DNA of 37,720 nucleotides from Oscillospiraceae bacterium (GCA_017939025.1 JAGBAI010000109.1:1-37720); one strand, 5' to 3'; numbered from the stretch's first letter, positions 8,118-16,475 are shown. Program-made: numbers and translations. The notes: a model not told the origin generated them from the letters alone.

Positions 8118-8169
8118 AGTATACATTGTATTTCTAGTTTTGTCAAGAATAAAGGTATACCATGTATAC
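8118..8169. promoter_or_regulatory. Shared divergent control region with GTATAC boxes
   Basis: On the minus strand, TTGACA (8141-8146), 17 bases and TATACT (8118-8123) form a near-consensus promoter for the 97-residue gene. The palindrome GTATAC occurs at 8119-8124 (inside that -10), 8155-8160 and 8164-8169, just before the plus-strand gene. The last two are 9 bases apart. This suggests an operator for the ribbon-helix-helix-like protein. The plus-strand promoter is not clear. Confidence 0.65.
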
Positions 8170-8182
8170 AGAGGTGATTGTG

Positions 8183-8344
8183 TTGAAAAAGACAGAATCC
8201 GTTACCTATCGTACGGATATCGTATTGAAATCCGCATTATTAAAGCTGTGTGAAGAAAAGAAATGGAGTATTTCTCAGCTATCCGAGGAAATCATCCGGG
8301 AATGGCTTACAGAAAAGCATCCAGAGCTATTGGAAGCAGAATAA
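8183..8344 (+). CDS. Small ribbon-helix-helix-like DNA-binding protein
   Basis: A 53-residue protein. The beta-strand-like SVTYRTDIV is followed by two predicted helices (SALLKLCEEKKW and SISQLSEEIIREWLTEK), the order seen in Arc/CopG-type ribbon-helix-helix repressors. The start is taken as TTG at 8183 because GAGGTG lies 6-7 bases upstream. An in-frame ATG at 8162 would add seven residues and would overlap one GTATAC box. It probably binds as a dimer to the boxes between it and the divergent gene. The family assignment is by pattern, not by strong motif. Confidence 0.65.
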   Translation: MKKTESVTYRTDIVLKSALLKLCEEKKWSISQLSEEIIREWLTEKHPELLEAE

Positions 8345-8414
8345 TGTCCTGCCCCGGCGTGAAAAACGATTCTTCCTTATCCGGGTAATTTCCCTTTCTT
8401 GTGCCGCTGAAAAA

Positions 8415-8447
8415 GCCGGTCTCATTCCGAGACCGGCATATTTTTTA
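8415..8447. terminator. Bidirectional terminator
   Basis: GCCGGTCTC (8415-8423) pairs with GAGACCGGC (8429-8437). T-runs follow on the plus strand and the A5 before it gives T5 on the minus strand. It serves the convergent small regulator and psiE-like gene. Confidence 0.88.
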
Positions 8448-8906
8448 TTCAATTTCCACCATTTCTTCTTTCAGCTCGCTTCTGCGGATCAGGAACCGGC
8501 GGATGGCAAAGAGGCCGGCGATACAGGCGATACAGGCCACATTGGACCAGGGATCGTCATGGCTCAGAACCACATGGCGGGTAATAGCCACGGTAAGCAC
8601 TTCCAGAATGTTGGCAGGGGTGGTATCGATCAGCATTCGCACAAACTCCAGACCAACCACAATGGTCAGCAGGTTGTGGAGCATATGGTTCACATCGGCA
8701 AAGTATTCGCTGCCAGCGGTGAACATATGGTAAATCTCCAGACCCAAAGCGCCCAGCAGGGCCACAATGGTCAGGGCCGCAATAAACCGCTCAATGACAT
8801 GCAGCACCCGGCGGAACAGATGCTCTGTCCGGCGGTCGCGCTTGGTGATCTTGTCAATGTAGGCCTGGATTTTCGGATCATCGGAATGGGGGACATGGCT
8901 GCTCAA
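8445..8906 (-). CDS. PsiE-family (phosphate-starvation-inducible) membrane protein
   Basis: A 153-residue integral membrane protein with about four hydrophobic segments (near 38-58, 73-92, 98-115 and 122-138). The stretch LEFVRMLIDTTPANILEVL is the hallmark of the PsiE family. The molecular function of the family is unknown; the E. coli member is induced by phosphate starvation. The start is TTG at 8906, set by AGGAGG 8 bases upstream. A TATAAT box (8939-8944) lies 33 bases upstream with a weak -35. No Pho-box was recognised. It is monocistronic. Confidence 0.85.
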   Translation of the reverse strand: MSSHVPHSDDPKIQAYIDKITKRDRRTEHLFRRVLHVIERFIAALTIVALLGALGLEIYHMFTAGSEYFADVNHMLHNLLTIVVGLEFVRMLIDTTPANILEVLTVAITRHVVLSHDDPWSNVACIACIAGLFAIRRFLIRRSELKEEMVEIE

Positions 8907-8938
8907 TGGAAATTCCTCCTAAATCTGTATGATATTTC

Positions 8939-8967
8939 ATTATACAGGATTTTCCACAAAAAGCAAA
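8939..8967 (-). promoter_or_regulatory. Probable promoter of the psiE-like gene
   Basis: Minus-strand TATAAT (8939-8944) with a poor -35 TTTGCT (8962-8967) at 17 bases. The weak -35 would fit activator dependence but does not show it. Confidence 0.5.
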
Positions 8968-9020
8968 GGAAATTTTGCCGTCCCTTTGAGCATTTTTGCA
9001 CCACGTATTGCACAGTTTTC

Positions 9021-11558
9021 TTATTTTCGGAAATGCTGCCCCATTTCCTTCCGGGCGGCAGCCACTTCTGCCTTTAATTCCCGGGCGGACATTCTCAGCA
9101 CGCCGCTGCGGAAGGAACTGATCTGCACCAGGGCATCAGAGGAAGCCACCCTTACAGCGTAGTTGTTGCCGATCTCATCCACAAGGGCTTCGATATAGGC
9201 ATCCGCCGTCTCCCCCTCCCTGGTAAACACCACCTGGATGTTGTGAAAATGGCTCTTTTCCCCGGGATTTCCCTTCTGCTTGTAACCGTCAAATACCACC
9301 ACAAGGCGGCATTTGGTATAACCGGCAAAACTGGACAGGGCATCGCACAGCTGCCGCCGGGCAGCATCCAGATCCGCCCTTGCCTGGGCCGCCAGCTCCT
9401 CCCAGGCAAAGATCACGTTGTAGCCGTCCACAATGATGTATTTCTGCTTGGGAGGCTTGATCACGATTTCCTCAGTGGCCGGACGGTTCTGGGCCTTGGC
9501 CCCGTATTGGGGGCGGCGGATGGCACCGAATTCCCGCTCCATGATCTTTTCCAGTTCCTTGTCATCATAACGCAGGTTCCGGGTCAGGATCTGGGGAGTT
9601 TTTTCTTCCTTCAGGCCGCTTTCCAGGTGCATGTGCTCCTTCACTTCGTTCCATTTGACGGTGAAGCCCGCGCCATGGGCGCAGAATACGGAGTCCGGAG
9701 TGTTTTCCAGATCCGCCTCCGGGTCGTAGCCGATGGCCGCCACCACTTCCGCCTGGTTGTGGCAGGGGGCATAGCCGTGCAGAGTCAGCTGGAGCCGTCC
9801 CATACCCTGGGTGTAGGCCGCCAGCGTCTCGGCATAGTCCTTGATCTCTGCCGCAGGCACCTTTCCCTTCAAAGTAGACAATCCGCCGGTTTCCTCCGGT
9901 GCATCGAATTCGCCGCCCATGGCCCGGATATCCGTAATGGCCCGGCCGATCTGTGCCCGGGGCATGGTCAACACAAAATCATACCAGGGCTCCAGCAGCA
10001 CGGATTTCGCCTGCATCAGACCCTGCCGCACCGCCCGGTAGGTTGCCTGGCGGAAATCGCCGCCCTCGGTGTGCTTTAAGTGCGCCTTACCCACCAGCAG
10101 GGTGATCTTCATATCCGTAATGGGCCCGCCGGTGAGAACGCCCCGGTGAGTCTTTTCACTTAAATGTCCTATGATCAGTTTCTGATACTGCCAGTCCAGA
10201 ACATCCGTGGAGCAAACCGTGTCGAACACCAATCCGCTGCCCTGAGGCAGCGGTTCCAGAAGCAGATGGCATTCCGCATAATGCCGCAGAGGCTCAAAAT
10301 GGCCCACGCCTTCCACCGTATCGGCAATGGTTTCCTTGTAGAAGATCCGCTGATCCTCCAGCGTCACATCCAGGCCGAACCGCTCCTGCACCAGTGCGCG
10401 GAAAATCTCCAGCTGCACCTTGCCCATGATCTGCACATGGATGGAACCGCCCTCCGCCACCAGCCGCAGCTGAGGATCTTCCTCCTCCAATTGCCGCAGC
10501 TTGGGCAGCACCACCGCCGGGTCAGCCCCTTTCGGCAGGCCCACCCGGTAGGTCATCACCGGTTCCAGCGCCGGACTCAGCGCTTCCGGTTCCGACCCCA
10601 GACTCTGTCCCGCCCAGGTTTCAGAAAGGCCCGTCACCGCTGCCAGCTCTCCCGCTTCCAGCATTTCCGGCGCGGTAAATTTATCCGCAGAATATTGGCG
10701 AAGCTGCAGGAGCTTCTCTTCCTTCCATTCTCCCTTTTGATTTACATAACGCAGTGCAGAGCGAACCTTCAGCTGTCCACCGGTTACCTTCAGCCAGGTC
10801 AGCCGGCTTCCCTGAGGATCCCGGGAAATCTTATACACCTTTGCGGCAAGTTCCCCAGGATACGTTTTTTCCGGGGCATACACATCCAGTGTTTTCAGCA
10901 GTTCCTCCACACCTTCCAGCTTCAGGGCTGAGCCGAAGCAGCAGGGAAATAATTTCCGTTTGCCGATCAGCTCCCGGATATTTCCCTCCGTCACCGTACC
11001 GCTTTCCAGATAGTTTTCCAGCAGTGCCTCGTCGCACATGGCGGCGCTTTCCGCGATCTGCTCAAATTCCGCTCCGAAATCCACGCATCCGGAAGAGAAC
11101 TGCTCCTGCAACGCACCCAGCAGCTTTTCCTTCTCCTGTCCCGGCAGATCCATTTTATTGACAAACAGAAAGGTCGGCACACCGTACCGTTCCAGCAGCC
11201 GCCACAGCGTCAATGTATGGGCCTGAATGCCGTCTGTGCCGCTGACCACCAATACCGCGCAGTCCAGAATCGACATCGTCCGCTCCGCTTCGGCAGAAAA
11301 GTCCACATGTCCCGGAGTATCCACCAGCGTAATGCGGCGGTTTTCCGTTTCCAGCCGGGCCTGCTTGGAAAAGATCGTAATCCCCCGGGCCCGCTCCAGA
11401 TCATGGGTATCCAGAAACGCATCCTTATGATCCACCCGCCCCAAAGTCCGCCGGGCACCGGACACATACAAAAGCGCCTCAGACAGGGTCGTCTTACCCG
11501 CATCCACATGGGCCATGAGACCAATACCACACGGCGTCTTTTTTCGTTGTTCGGGCAT
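9021..11558 (-). CDS. TetM/EF-G-like ribosomal GTPase fused to a Rae1/YacP NYN nuclease domain
   Basis: An 845-residue fusion. Residues 1 to about 650 form a translational GTPase of the ribosomal-protection (TetM/TetO/TetW) branch: G1 AHVDAGKTT (16-24), G2 RGITI (58-62), G3 DTPGH (80-84), G4 NKMD (134-137), G5 near FGSALKLEG, then EF-G-like domains II-V. Residues 704-845 match B. subtilis Rae1/YacP, a ribosome-associated endonuclease: VDGYNVIFAWEEL, VVVFDGYK, VVFTREGETADAYIE, VASSDALVQ and SARELKAEVA, with the acidic residues Asp711, Asp757, Asp786 and Asp808 retained. TetM proteins end near 640 residues and Rae1 is normally separate. The GTPase half would enter the ribosomal A site and could place the nuclease on A-site mRNA. 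Whether it gives tetracycline resistance cannot be told from sequence. It is a single gene with its own promoter. Confidence 0.93.
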   Translation of the reverse strand: MPEQRKKTPCGIGLMAHVDAGKTTLSEALLYVSGARRTLGRVDHKDAFLDTHDLERARGITIFSKQARLETENRRITLVDTPGHVDFSAEAERTMSILDCAVLVVSGTDGIQAHTLTLWRLLERYGVPTFLFVNKMDLPGQEKEKLLGALQEQFSSGCVDFGAEFEQIAESAAMCDEALLENYLESGTVTEGNIRELIGKRKLFPCCFGSALKLEGVEELLKTLDVYAPEKTYPGELAAKVYKISRDPQGSRLTWLKVTGGQLKVRSALRYVNQKGEWKEEKLLQLRQYSADKFTAPEMLEAGELAAVTGLSETWAGQSLGSEPEALSPALEPVMTYRVGLPKGADPAVVLPKLRQLEEEDPQLRLVAEGGSIHVQIMGKVQLEIFRALVQERFGLDVTLEDQRIFYKETIADTVEGVGHFEPLRHYAECHLLLEPLPQGSGLVFDTVCSTDVLDWQYQKLIIGHLSEKTHRGVLTGGPITDMKITLLVGKAHLKHTEGGDFRQATYRAVRQGLMQAKSVLLEPWYDFVLTMPRAQIGRAITDIRAMGGEFDAPEETGGLSTLKGKVPAAEIKDYAETLAAYTQGMGRLQLTLHGYAPCHNQAEVVAAIGYDPEADLENTPDSVFCAHGAGFTVKWNEVKEHMHLESGLKEEKTPQILTRNLRYDDKELEKIMEREFGAIRRPQYGAKAQNRPATEEIVIKPPKQKYIIVDGYNVIFAWEELAAQARADLDAARRQLCDALSSFAGYTKCRLVVVFDGYKQKGNPGEKSHFHNIQVVFTREGETADAYIEALVDEIGNNYAVRVASSDALVQISSFRSGVLRMSARELKAEVAAARKEMGQHFRK

Positions 11559-11591
11559 AGAAAATGCCCCCTCTCATGAATAATTTCGGGT

Positions 11592-11620
11592 ATTATACCA
11601 TGAAAGAGGGCAATAGTCGA
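11592..11620 (-). promoter_or_regulatory. Promoter of the GTPase-nuclease gene, with overlapping dyad
   Basis: Minus-strand TCGACT (11615-11620), 17 bases, TATAAT (11592-11597), giving a leader of about 30 bases. An imperfect dyad (GCCCCCTCTCATG near 11566-11578 against CATGAAAGAGGGC near 11599-11611) brackets the -10 and could be an operator or a leader hairpin. Confidence 0.7.
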
Positions 11621-11943
11621 GGGATGAGGCCTTGTTTTTTTGATTTTTGTGGTACTGCTTGCCTATTGAGCCATATTGACTTTGTAAACAAAACAGCAAA
11701 GATCATCCAGCTTGCGGACTGGGATCTCACCAGATCCCGGGTGTATACCCGGACAGCGATCCGCTTTCTGATCTCCACCGGAGGCAGGAATCTTCCTAAG
11801 AAACGAAGGGTTATTTTCGAACCACAAAAGGCCCTTCGTCGACAGCATAAATGTAAATTCCATGTTCAAAATACAGCTTAGCGAGTACCAGAAACAACAG
11901 GAAATTTTTGTTATGCCATAGCAGAAATTGGGGGAAGTCTAAA
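11621..11943. other. Non-coding gap with structured segment, no gene supported
   Basis: Short open frames exist on both strands but none has a ribosome binding site or recognisable product. Within it, 11714-11764 can fold as a three-way junction: outer pairing GCGGA/TCCGC, with hairpins GGGATCT-cacc-AGATCCC (11721-11738) and CCGGGT-gtat-ACCCGG (11737-11752, sharing two bases with the first). The block lies downstream of the GH112 gene and upstream of the fusion-gene promoter. Its role is unknown. Confidence 0.5.
11803..11839 (-). terminator. Candidate terminator downstream of the GH112 gene
   Basis: ACGAAGGG (11803-11810) pairs with CCCTTCGT (11832-11839). On the minus strand the stem is followed by TTCTT. 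The loop is long (21 bases) and it lies about 105 bases past the stop codon, so the call is tentative. Confidence 0.45.
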
Positions 11944-14109
11944 TTACAAGTTATACCATTTGATCTCGTTGGCATCCAGATGCAGTTCGAAGCTGCCGCT
12001 GTCGGTGTAAACAATGGTGTCCTGAGGCACATAAGTGTTGTTGACCACGCAGTACTTACCGTTGGCAACGAAGGCATGTACTTCCACATTGTAGTTGGTG
12101 GAGAACCACTTGTGCAGGATCTCCTCACCATGGGCAGCCCACAGGATGGCACGGTACAGGACACGGCTGTTCTCGAAGGAGTAAGGCAGACCGGAGATGT
12201 AAACGCTGCGGCCATTGCCGAAGCTGTTCACCGCCATCTGGACTTCCTTGTCCTTCTGCACCAGAATGTCGGTGCCTTCGTAGGCATAGATGCTCTTCTT
12301 GCCCTCGCCGAAGTCAACCTCATCAGCAACATCTGCCAGAATGAAGTGATCGGGATGCTGCTCCCAGTTGTACTTGTCGTAGTTCAGGGTAAAGCCGGTT
12401 TCCTTCTCCACACCCAGAACATTTGCCAGCTGGAAGAAGTGACCCTGGTACTGGTGGCCGGAGGGTTCGCCAACACCGATGAAGCCGCCGCCATTGTGGA
12501 CGAACTTACGCACTGCGGAGGAGATGGCAGGATCTTCCCACTCGGCTCCGCCGGTATGGGCAGTATCACCGTCACCGACGTTGATGATTACATCGACGGA
12601 ATCCAGAATAGCAGGATTCTGACGGATATCGTCAAAGGAGATGAACTTCACATCGAAGGGAGCGCCGGACAGAGCCTCGATGATGCCTGCATAGGAATAG
12701 TTCTGCTTCTGGTAGAGCGCATGGTGAACCATGTGGCAGCCCCAGGCACGCATCTTGCCCCAGCTGTTCAGCACAGCAACGGTCTTGACACAGTAGGGAG
12801 TGGTGCCCTTGATATTTTCATACAGTTCACGGAACTCGTTGCAGACGGATTCCACGTAGTCGATAAACTCAGGAAACTCCAGTGCCAGCTTCAGATAGCC
12901 ACCATAACCGATACGGTCGATGGGCTTGCGCAGGATGGCACGTCTTGCAGTAACCCAGTTCTCCTTGGCTTCCTTCACAGGGTCGCCGCCCTCGTGGAAG
13001 GTGTCGGGGAAGAAGTAAGGCAGGAAACGGCCTTCGGTGTACTTGACACCGGGAATGTCAGAAATCAGGCGCAGGGTGGAACCGTTGCCCACGGAGCCGA
13101 CGACAGCATCCACACCGATGGTCTTCCACTCTTCCATGAAGGGCTCGGTGCCGATCCAGTGGTCGCCCAGGAACATCATGGCTTCCTTGCCCAGCTCGTG
13201 GGTGATGTCCACCATCTCCTTGGCCAGTGCAGCAACTTCTCTTCTCTGGAAAGCCTGGAAGTCCTTGAACTCCTTGGAAGGAACCCGGTACTGGTTATTG
13301 TAGTAGCCCTGGTCAACAATGAATTCGGGGCGGAACTTATAGCCAACTTCCTTCTCGAACTGCTCCAGGATGTAGGGAGACACGGAAGCGGAGTATCCAT
13401 ACCAGTCAACATACTTTTCCCGCTTCAGCTCATCAAACATCAGCGTGAACTGGTGGAAGAAGGTGGTATAGCGGATCACATTGACATAGGGATGGTCTGC
13501 GATGAACTTGCGCAGACGCTCCATGGTGAACTTATGAGTCTTGGGCTGGCGGACATCAAAGGTGATCTGGTGCTCAAAGTTCTGCCAGTTGTTGGTAACA
13601 GCGTTGTACATATGAACGGGATCCCAGATCAGGTAAGCCAGGAATGCCACGGTATATTCGTGGAAAGCTTCGGGCTTGTGAATTACAACGCAGCCGGTCT
13701 CGTCATTGTAGTCCCAGACAGCAGGAGAAATGGGTTCTCCGATGGTGCGGTCCATAACTTCCCACCAACGCTTGATGTCATCACGGGTGTTGACTTCCAT
13801 CAGCTCGGGAGAAATACCCTTCATCAGAGGGATCTCCAGAGCACCCTCGACAGCAGTATGGAAGCCGGTCATGATATAGCACTGCTGCACCTCGTCGGGA
13901 TTGGCCTTGGCCCAGACATTGTCCTTACGGGTGGTGTAGTAGGTGGAATAGATCTTTGCGTCCTGGTTCTGGAGCTCTGCGGGGAAATCGGTACCGTCGC
14001 AGTCACGGATGGCATCCGCGCCCCAGCGCTTCATGATTTCCAGGGTCTCGGGAACCACGTCCAGGTCCGTGGGGATCGTCACACGGCCTCTTTTCAAATT
14101 CTCATTCAT
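11944..14109 (-). CDS. 1,3-beta-galactosyl-N-acetylhexosamine phosphorylase (GH112)
   Basis: A cytoplasmic enzyme that phosphorolyses a beta-galactosyl disaccharide to galactose 1-phosphate. The 721-residue length and start (RGRVTIPTDLDVVPET) fit GH112, the galacto-N-biose/lacto-N-biose phosphorylase family. The catalytic acid should be Asp316 in MMFLGDHWIGTEPF, and the DCDGTDFP (36-43) and DQGYYNNQYRVP (266-277) segments are family hallmarks. No signal peptide. GH112 also contains beta-1,4-galactosyl-rhamnose phosphorylases, so mucin or milk-type and pectin-type substrates both remain open. It lies downstream of a sugar ABC importer but has its own promoter, placed after a hairpin. No N-acetylhexosamine kinase or galactose-1-phosphate uridylyltransferase gene is nearby. 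Confidence 0.93.
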   Translation of the reverse strand: MNENLKRGRVTIPTDLDVVPETLEIMKRWGADAIRDCDGTDFPAELQNQDAKIYSTYYTTRKDNVWAKANPDEVQQCYIMTGFHTAVEGALEIPLMKGISPELMEVNTRDDIKRWWEVMDRTIGEPISPAVWDYNDETGCVVIHKPEAFHEYTVAFLAYLIWDPVHMYNAVTNNWQNFEHQITFDVRQPKTHKFTMERLRKFIADHPYVNVIRYTTFFHQFTLMFDELKREKYVDWYGYSASVSPYILEQFEKEVGYKFRPEFIVDQGYYNNQYRVPSKEFKDFQAFQRREVAALAKEMVDITHELGKEAMMFLGDHWIGTEPFMEEWKTIGVDAVVGSVGNGSTLRLISDIPGVKYTEGRFLPYFFPDTFHEGGDPVKEAKENWVTARRAILRKPIDRIGYGGYLKLALEFPEFIDYVESVCNEFRELYENIKGTTPYCVKTVAVLNSWGKMRAWGCHMVHHALYQKQNYSYAGIIEALSGAPFDVKFISFDDIRQNPAILDSVDVIINVGDGDTAHTGGAEWEDPAISSAVRKFVHNGGGFIGVGEPSGHQYQGHFFQLANVLGVEKETGFTLNYDKYNWEQHPDHFILADVADEVDFGEGKKSIYAYEGTDILVQKDKEVQMAVNSFGNGRSVYISGLPYSFENSRVLYRAILWAAHGEEILHKWFSTNYNVEVHAFVANGKYCVVNNTYVPQDTIVYTDSGSFELHLDANEIKWYNL

Positions 14110-14172
14110 TTTGGTAAACTCCTCATAGAAGTGAATCGGTTATTTAATTTCCGAAAAATACGTACATTCCTA

Positions 14173-14201
14173 ATTCTATCTGTTTGTTCCACAAAAATCA
14201 A
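14173..14201 (-). promoter_or_regulatory. Promoter of the GH112 gene
   Basis: Minus-strand TTGATT (14196-14201), 17 bases, TAGAAT (14173-14178). It lies after the hairpin that ends the importer transcript, so the phosphorylase can be expressed on its own. Confidence 0.75.
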
Positions 14202-14226
14202 TACGAATTTCAAAAATTATCCTGAC

Positions 14227-14256
14227 AAATAGGGAGGGAATGATCCCTCCCTATTT
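14227..14256 (-). terminator. Hairpin at the end of the importer operon
   Basis: A perfect 13-base stem with ATGA loop (arms AAATAGGGAGGGA 14227-14239 and 14244-14256), directly after the stop of the small membrane protein. The arms end in T3/A3 and no long T-run follows, so it may be a partial terminator or an mRNA-stabilising stem. Confidence 0.65.
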
Positions 14257-14258
14257 CG

Positions 14259-14447
14259 TCAATTTTTATAAGCGGCGTTATACACAAACAGGGCCGTTAG
14301 CAGGAAAATAATACCCACCAGCATCAATCCCAGACCTTCCAGCTTGCCGGTCATCTTCCAGCCGGTGATGGTCAGAATCATGCCCACTACAAAGAACAGC
14401 AGGATCAGAATTCCCCGCAGAGTTGTATGCTCTTTCCAAAAATTCAT
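14259..14447 (-). CDS. Small two-helix membrane protein of the sugar importer locus
   Basis: A 62-residue protein with two transmembrane segments (about residues 12-30 and 37-55) and a short tail VYNAAYKN. It begins 10 bases after the inner-membrane permease gene, so it is co-translated with the importer. Small proteins like this recur next to carbohydrate ABC permeases in Clostridia (possibly the DUF6903 group, from memory). The role is unknown; an accessory subunit of the permease is an inference from position alone. Confidence 0.75.
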   Translation of the reverse strand: MNFWKEHTTLRGILILLFFVVGMILTITGWKMTGKLEGLGLMLVGIIFLLTALFVYNAAYKN

Positions 14448-14457
14448 TTATGTCACC

Positions 14458-15342
14458 TTAGCCTTTCAGACCGCCGACAGTCATGCCCTTGGTCAGATTC
14501 TTCTGGACGCAGATGTAGAGGATCAGAACGGGCAGCATGACCAGCACCAGGCCGGCATACATGGGGCCATATTCTGCAGCAGACTGCTGAGCCTGCATCA
14601 GATTCAGCAGACCTGCAGGCAGTGTCCACTGATCCTTGTCAGTAACCAGAGTCTTGATGATGATGTACTCATTCCAGAAGGACAGGAAGTTGAACAGAAC
14701 AACCGTGATGATGGAGGGCTTTGCCATGGGGAAGATGACCTGCAGCATGGTCCGGGTATAACCAGCACCGTCGATGTAGGCAGCTTCCTCAAAATCATGG
14801 GGCAGGGTTGCAAAGTAGCTGGACAGCAGATAAATGGTAAAGGGCAGCGCGGTAGCAGCATAGACAACAGCCACAACGATATGGTTGTTCAGCAGGAAGC
14901 CGTTGCCCAATATGCCCTTCAACCACTTGTCGCCGTCGGAGAGCATCAGGTAGATGGGAACTACGATGTAGTTGACGTTGATGAACAATCCCGCCATGAA
15001 GCAGGTATTCAGGAACTTGCTGGTCACAAACTTGAATCTTGCCAGGCAGTAGGAAGCAGGCAGGGCCACCACCAGCAGGATGCCCAGTGCCAGCACCGTG
15101 ATCATCACGGAGTGGAGCATATAGCCGCCCATGTTGGCCTTGGTCCAGGCATCGGCAAAGTTCTGCCAGTGGATATGGGTGGGCAGTGCCCAGGGGCTGC
15201 CGTAGTGCTCGGAAGTCTCCTTCACAGAGGCCACCATGACCCACAGCACGGGAACCAGGATCAGAACCGCCAGGATTCCCAGAACCACATAAATAAAGAT
15301 TTTGTACAGGCGCTCGCCGCTGTTTTCGTTATTCAGTCTCAT
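14458..15342 (-). CDS. Sugar ABC transporter permease, MalG type
   Basis: A 294-residue inner-membrane permease with six predicted helices. The first helix follows the short cytoplasmic start RLNNENSGERLYK. The EAA loop, EEAAYIDGAGYTRTMLQVIFP, near two-thirds of the chain, is the ATPase contact of CUT1-family importers. It ends in KNLTKGMTVGGLKG, the usual MalG-type tail. It lies 12 bases after the partner permease. No ATPase gene is present in the locus, as is common where one shared MsmK/MalK-type ATPase energises several importers. Confidence 0.94.
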   Translation of the reverse strand: MRLNNENSGERLYKIFIYVVLGILAVLILVPVLWVMVASVKETSEHYGSPWALPTHIHWQNFADAWTKANMGGYMLHSVMITVLALGILLVVALPASYCLARFKFVTSKFLNTCFMAGLFINVNYIVVPIYLMLSDGDKWLKGILGNGFLLNNHIVVAVVYAATALPFTIYLLSSYFATLPHDFEEAAYIDGAGYTRTMLQVIFPMAKPSIITVVLFNFLSFWNEYIIIKTLVTDKDQWTLPAGLLNLMQAQQSAAEYGPMYAGLVLVMLPVLILYICVQKNLTKGMTVGGLKG

Positions 15343-15354
15343 AGCCGCACCTCC

Positions 15355-16236
15355 TTAGAATTCCAGAACTTCCCGCTCGGTGACCTTGTTCACCAGTGCG
15401 GACAGGCCGAAGGACACCAGGAAGATGACCACACCGATGGCCATGGCATAGCCGTAGCCGCCGCCCAGGTTCTTCTGGTTGTACATATACAGCAGGGCCA
15501 CGTTGGAAGCATTGTTGGGGCCGCCGCCGGTCATGGCGCTGACGAACAGGAAGGCCATGTTGATGGTGGAGATGATGAAGAAAGTCAGCGTGGTACGAAT
15601 GTTGGTCCAGATCAGAGGAATGGTGATCTGGAAGAACTGGGTCACACGGTCAGCGCCGTCCAGTCCCGCGGACTCATACAGAGAACCGGGCACAGCGGAC
15701 ATGGAGGCCATATACATGACCATGTAGTAGCCGATGGCCTGCCAGACCATGGCAATGACCAGACTCATGATGACGTGCTCCTCACCCTTCCAGAGGATGC
15801 CTTCCTTGCCGAAGAGGTTCAGAATGCTGTTCAGCAGACCCCGGTCGATGTCGTAGATGGCAGAGAAAATACCGGAAATGACGACCACGGACAGGATGTT
15901 GGGGATGTAGAACACTACCCGGAAGAAATCCTGGCCCTTCAGCTTTTCCCGGGTGAGAATACCGGCAAAAATCAGTGCCGTTGCCATGGTGAATACGGTA
16001 ACCATGACGATCAGCAGCAGCATATTCTGCATGGAACGGATAAAGGTCGCATCCTTCATCAGCATCTGGAAGTTTTTCAGACCAATGAACACCTCATTGG
16101 GATTGAAGGTGCTGCGCTGATACAGAGAAAGACGGAACACGTTAAAGGTTGGCACCACCATGAAAATGGTAAACAAAACCACGGCAGGTACCACGCACGC
16201 GAATATGAAACCCGTGCGCTTGAAATTGCTTTTCAT
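15355..16236 (-). CDS. Sugar ABC transporter permease, MalF type
   Basis: A 293-residue permease with about six membrane spans, beginning MKSNFKRTGFIFACVVP. The EAA loop reads YESAGLDGADRVTQFFQITIP. The start is set by AAGGAG 10 bases upstream; an open frame 50 codons longer runs through a repeat and was rejected. It is the first permease after the binding-protein gene, from which it is separated by 305 bases holding a repeat and a strong hairpin. It is likely read as one transcript with the MalG-type permease and the small membrane protein. Confidence 0.94.
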   Translation of the reverse strand: MKSNFKRTGFIFACVVPAVVLFTIFMVVPTFNVFRLSLYQRSTFNPNEVFIGLKNFQMLMKDATFIRSMQNMLLLIVMVTVFTMATALIFAGILTREKLKGQDFFRVVFYIPNILSVVVISGIFSAIYDIDRGLLNSILNLFGKEGILWKGEEHVIMSLVIAMVWQAIGYYMVMYMASMSAVPGSLYESAGLDGADRVTQFFQITIPLIWTNIRTTLTFFIISTINMAFLFVSAMTGGGPNNASNVALLYMYNQKNLGGGYGYAMAIGVVIFLVSFGLSALVNKVTEREVLEF

Positions 16237-16341
16237 CTTGAACCAACTCCTTATATTTATTATTGTAAGGTATTTTCCGCCGGACAGATCATGTCTGTTC
16301 AGAGGAAAGTACCTTTCATTCCTGTCTTCAAAAATCCTGTC

Positions 16342-16450
16342 TGTAGGGGCCGATGCCCACATCGGCCCTACGGTAATGTCACGCAAGTTCAGAGTCTTTC
16401 AGCAAATTCGTACTATGTGCCAAGGGCCGATGTAGGCATTGGCCCCTACG
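16342..16450. repeat. GTAGGGGCCGATG fold-back repeat inside the importer operon
   Basis: The arms 16342-16368 and 16424-16450 are inverted copies almost identical to those at 3572-3650, but the core between them is different and longer. It sits between the binding protein and permease genes. Confidence 0.85.
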
Positions 16451-16475
16451 TTGGAACATTCCGCAGGGAAAGAAA

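Noticed and set aside
9021..11558. Calling the fusion protein a tetracycline-resistance gene
   Set aside because: The GTPase half is of the ribosomal-protection branch, but the drug-contact loop could not be judged and the nuclease fusion suggests another role.
11564..11881. A 105-codon open frame in the gap upstream of the GTPase-nuclease gene
   Set aside because: It begins in the promoter dyad, lacks a binding site and has no recognisable fold; the gap is better explained as non-coding and structured.
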